This document shows positions 62,272-64,000 of a DNA stretch of 64,000 bases, one piece after another. Source of the stretch: Paragonimus skrjabini miyazakii (taxonomy: Eukaryota; Platyhelminthes; Trematoda; Plagiorchiida; Troglotrematidae); NCBI GenBank assembly GCA_014338405.1, contig JTDE01000251.1, forward strand, positions 155,916 through 219,915, given 5' to 3'. Position 1 is the first letter of the stretch, and the number at the start of each line of letters is the position of its first letter. Below the pieces are notes generated by a model. That model was not told where the DNA came from. It did not search any database and saw only the letters and a program-made list of their open reading frames with translations. The translations under genes and the position numbers were made by a program.

Positions 62272-62427
62272 CAGTTTCGATCGCGTTACTGAATGATGAT
62301 TGATCGCTTTGAAAATTTTGCCCATAGGTTCCCGCACATCCAAATGTTTGCACTTCATTTTGCCTACGTAACTGAAGATGGTGAGCGAATTTATGTCTAT
62401 GTATACACCTTACATGACGGTGGTTAC
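62272..62427 (+). pseudogene. Conserved unidentified coding block (right copy)
   Basis: Plus-strand partner of 60376-60531. It reads MMIDRFENFAHRFPHIQMFA followed by LHFAYVTEDGERIYVYV. The stop inside the left copy is Gln here, while the Arg before MMID in the left copy is a stop here; both differences are C-to-T type. So each copy has decayed independently from an intact frame. Confidence 0.55.
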
Positions 62428-63044
62428 TTTTCTCAAGTTTATTTGACTACAACATTTTTTACATATGGTTAGTTCGGTAGACAAACGTCACTGGTGTTGT
62501 ACACACTAACTAAAATCGAAATCTGGACTAGTAAACAATACTCATGGCAAAAGTGGTCTCCACAAATGATGAAGTGAGTCAGAAACGAGAAACGGTTCAT
62601 TGCGGGTCGAAGGAAAACTGTTATCTGGCGCAAATCGCTAATTCCAAACCGACTGTAGGACAGTTTGTGAGGACCACATTCCCTCTGACCGACCCCATCT
62701 TGCTCTTTCCCGTGACCCTGCGTAACTAATCGCTTGTATCTATTATTCCCACAACCCGCCACCACAAGTGGAAATATTTCAGTTCGTCATCCAAGTCATT
62801 GCTTTTCACCCACCTGCTAAAATACCGGTTGTTATTTGTCTATCGCTCCATCCTCAACACTATCAAAACGGCCTTCTTACGGGCCGACCTGTCACTGTCA
62901 ACGACTAATCGATCTATCCGAAGGCTGAGTGTTTAGTCACATACTAGACCGATCTGATCGTATTCCGTCAGTTCGTTCTTTGCTGTCGGTCGCTTGTGCT
63001 TGCAGTTGTGAGCCTATTGCGGCTAATCGTTACACTTTATCCCG
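62428..63044. other. Unassigned, lead-in to last PLE fragment
   Basis: No motif could be assigned. The minus frame 62469-62765 and plus frame 62544-62729 overlap and look incidental. Part of it may be eroded PLE sequence belonging to the fragment that follows. Confidence 0.4.
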
Positions 63045-63370
63045 TTGAGGTTTGTTTCTATACCTGATCATACTGTTTGTACTATTAGTACCACGTTTCC
63101 AGCGACTTGGATTGGTTCCGATATTTTTGTCGCTGATTACACGTGTGTTGCTCAACTTCCGTCGAAAGAACTTACGCTTTTGTTGAGGTTGGATCTAGAA
63201 GACAAGCTACGGGCCCACGACGGGACAGTGTTTGTGTACGTGTTTCCATGCCGCTGTTGTACGACGGAATATGGTGACTGTGAATTATCCGGTTGTTAAA
63301 ATGGGTAAAAGAACATAAATCGATTACCGAAAATCATCCATTAACATCCTGGACGTACATCTATGTAACA
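63045..63370 (+). pseudogene. Penelope-like element, GIY-YIG fragment (4th copy)
   Basis: The 84-codon frame from 63045 contains FVSIPDHTVCTISTTFPAT, DLEDKLRAHDGTVFVYVF and PCRCCTTEYGDC, with the C-x-C pair at 69 and 71 and Tyr76-Gly77. These line up with KPVFLRP, LKDKMPAHDSS and CDCSANYVGS of the 58.6 kb copy. A frameshift after residue 80 leads to LLKWVKEHKSI, the Lys-Glu-His helix. After that, stops accumulate. The divergence from the other copies suggests a separate PLE subfamily or greater age. Confidence 0.6.
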
Positions 63371-64000
63371 CCATCCGTTGCATGCCTGTCATGAAATCCC
63401 TTCTAGTTGTCCAAAGTTATGTCATCAGTAAATCTAAACAGTCCTCCAGGGAATTCTGGGGTCCGTCGAATTGATTTCAATCAGGTTACGCAACCGTATC
63501 CCATGTTCTCGTAAGAAATTTGTTCAGCCATTTCAATTTCCCCTGCAAAACATCTGTCGTAATTGTCATAGCCAAACACATCCAAATGATCATGACTGTT
63601 TGACGTAACATTCAGTCGACATCCTGTCTAGGTCTAACCGTTTAGTTGGACTCTAGCATCCGCTTCTGAGGCCACAAGTTAATATCTGTAACTGTGTTGT
63701 CTTGAAAAGAAGCCACCAAAAACCACTCAATCACCCCGTCTCAAGAACGTATCACAGGTTGTCAGCCTGTAAGAAAGAAAATATTCCGTCTTGTTATCCT
63801 TGAAAATACCTTACCTGTTTTATAGGTAACGTACTTAGCAAAGTTAGTTACTAATTAATGTTTGCGGTTTTGTTTGGCCTAAAGTAAATCTCGTTCATGG
63901 TTGCTGACAACTTTCTCATTCAACCGGTCATTTCTGAGAATGAGCACTACCTTGGGGTTCTTTCGCTGTTAAAGCTCATCGTTAATGAAATAATCCTCGA
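63371..64000. other. Unassigned end of window
   Basis: Nothing recognisable; it may include the 3' tail of the preceding PLE fragment. Confidence 0.45.

Overview
This is a gene-poor stretch of an AT-rich eukaryotic genome. The longest open frame is only 177 codons. There is no operon-like layout, no rRNA and no canonical tRNA gene, and nothing I read looks like an intact host protein. Every protein similarity I can support belongs to a decayed retroelement: Penelope-like elements (PLEs) with GIY-YIG endonuclease tails, EEP-endonuclease LINEs, the 3' end of an R2-type LINE, and a short CR1/jockey-type reverse-transcriptase (RT) fragment. Dispersed repeats combine a tRNA-like Pol III promoter with a hammerhead-type ribozyme. 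That mix is typical of flatworms, especially trematodes (compare the Sm-alpha hammerhead SINEs of schistosomes). The organism call is inference from element content. An exact 100-N run shows this is an assembled scaffold.

Layout. 1-30 kb: mostly unassignable AT-rich sequence, with a PLE N-terminal/early-RT remnant at 1.95-2.52 kb (+), two copies of the tRNA-like/hammerhead repeat at 6.9-7.2 kb and 16.3-16.6 kb (both -), the assembly gap at 19.27-19.37 kb, and a CR1/jockey-like RT scrap at 22.8-23.0 kb (+). 30-47 kb: a doubtful PLE RT remnant at 30.3 kb (+), an R2-type C-terminus at 31.7-32.4 kb (-), a strong hairpin with TAAG repeats at 34.6 kb, a head-to-head pair of PLE 3' tails at 40.8-41.0 kb, and a weak GIY-YIG trace at 47.0 kb (+).

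47-53.5 kb: two related EEP LINEs lie in tandem on the minus strand (A, 47.26-50.12 kb; B, about 50.85-53.48 kb). Both can be followed from endonuclease through RT to the C-terminal region despite many stops and frameshifts. 54-64 kb is a retroelement graveyard: a tRNA-like sequence at 54.3 kb, hammerhead repeat copies at 54.9 kb (-) and 59.8 kb (+), the best PLE copy at 58.6-59.6 kb (+), a head-to-head PLE pair forming a large interrupted inverted repeat at 60.4-62.4 kb, and one more GIY-YIG fragment at 63.0-63.4 kb.

The most interesting signal is the copy at 16.3-16.6 kb. It folds by eye into a hammerhead with an intact consensus core, next to Pol III A and B boxes, in a window rich in PLEs, the retroelements known to carry hammerheads. 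This suggests a SINE- or retrozyme-like parasite that could be processed as self-cleaving RNA.
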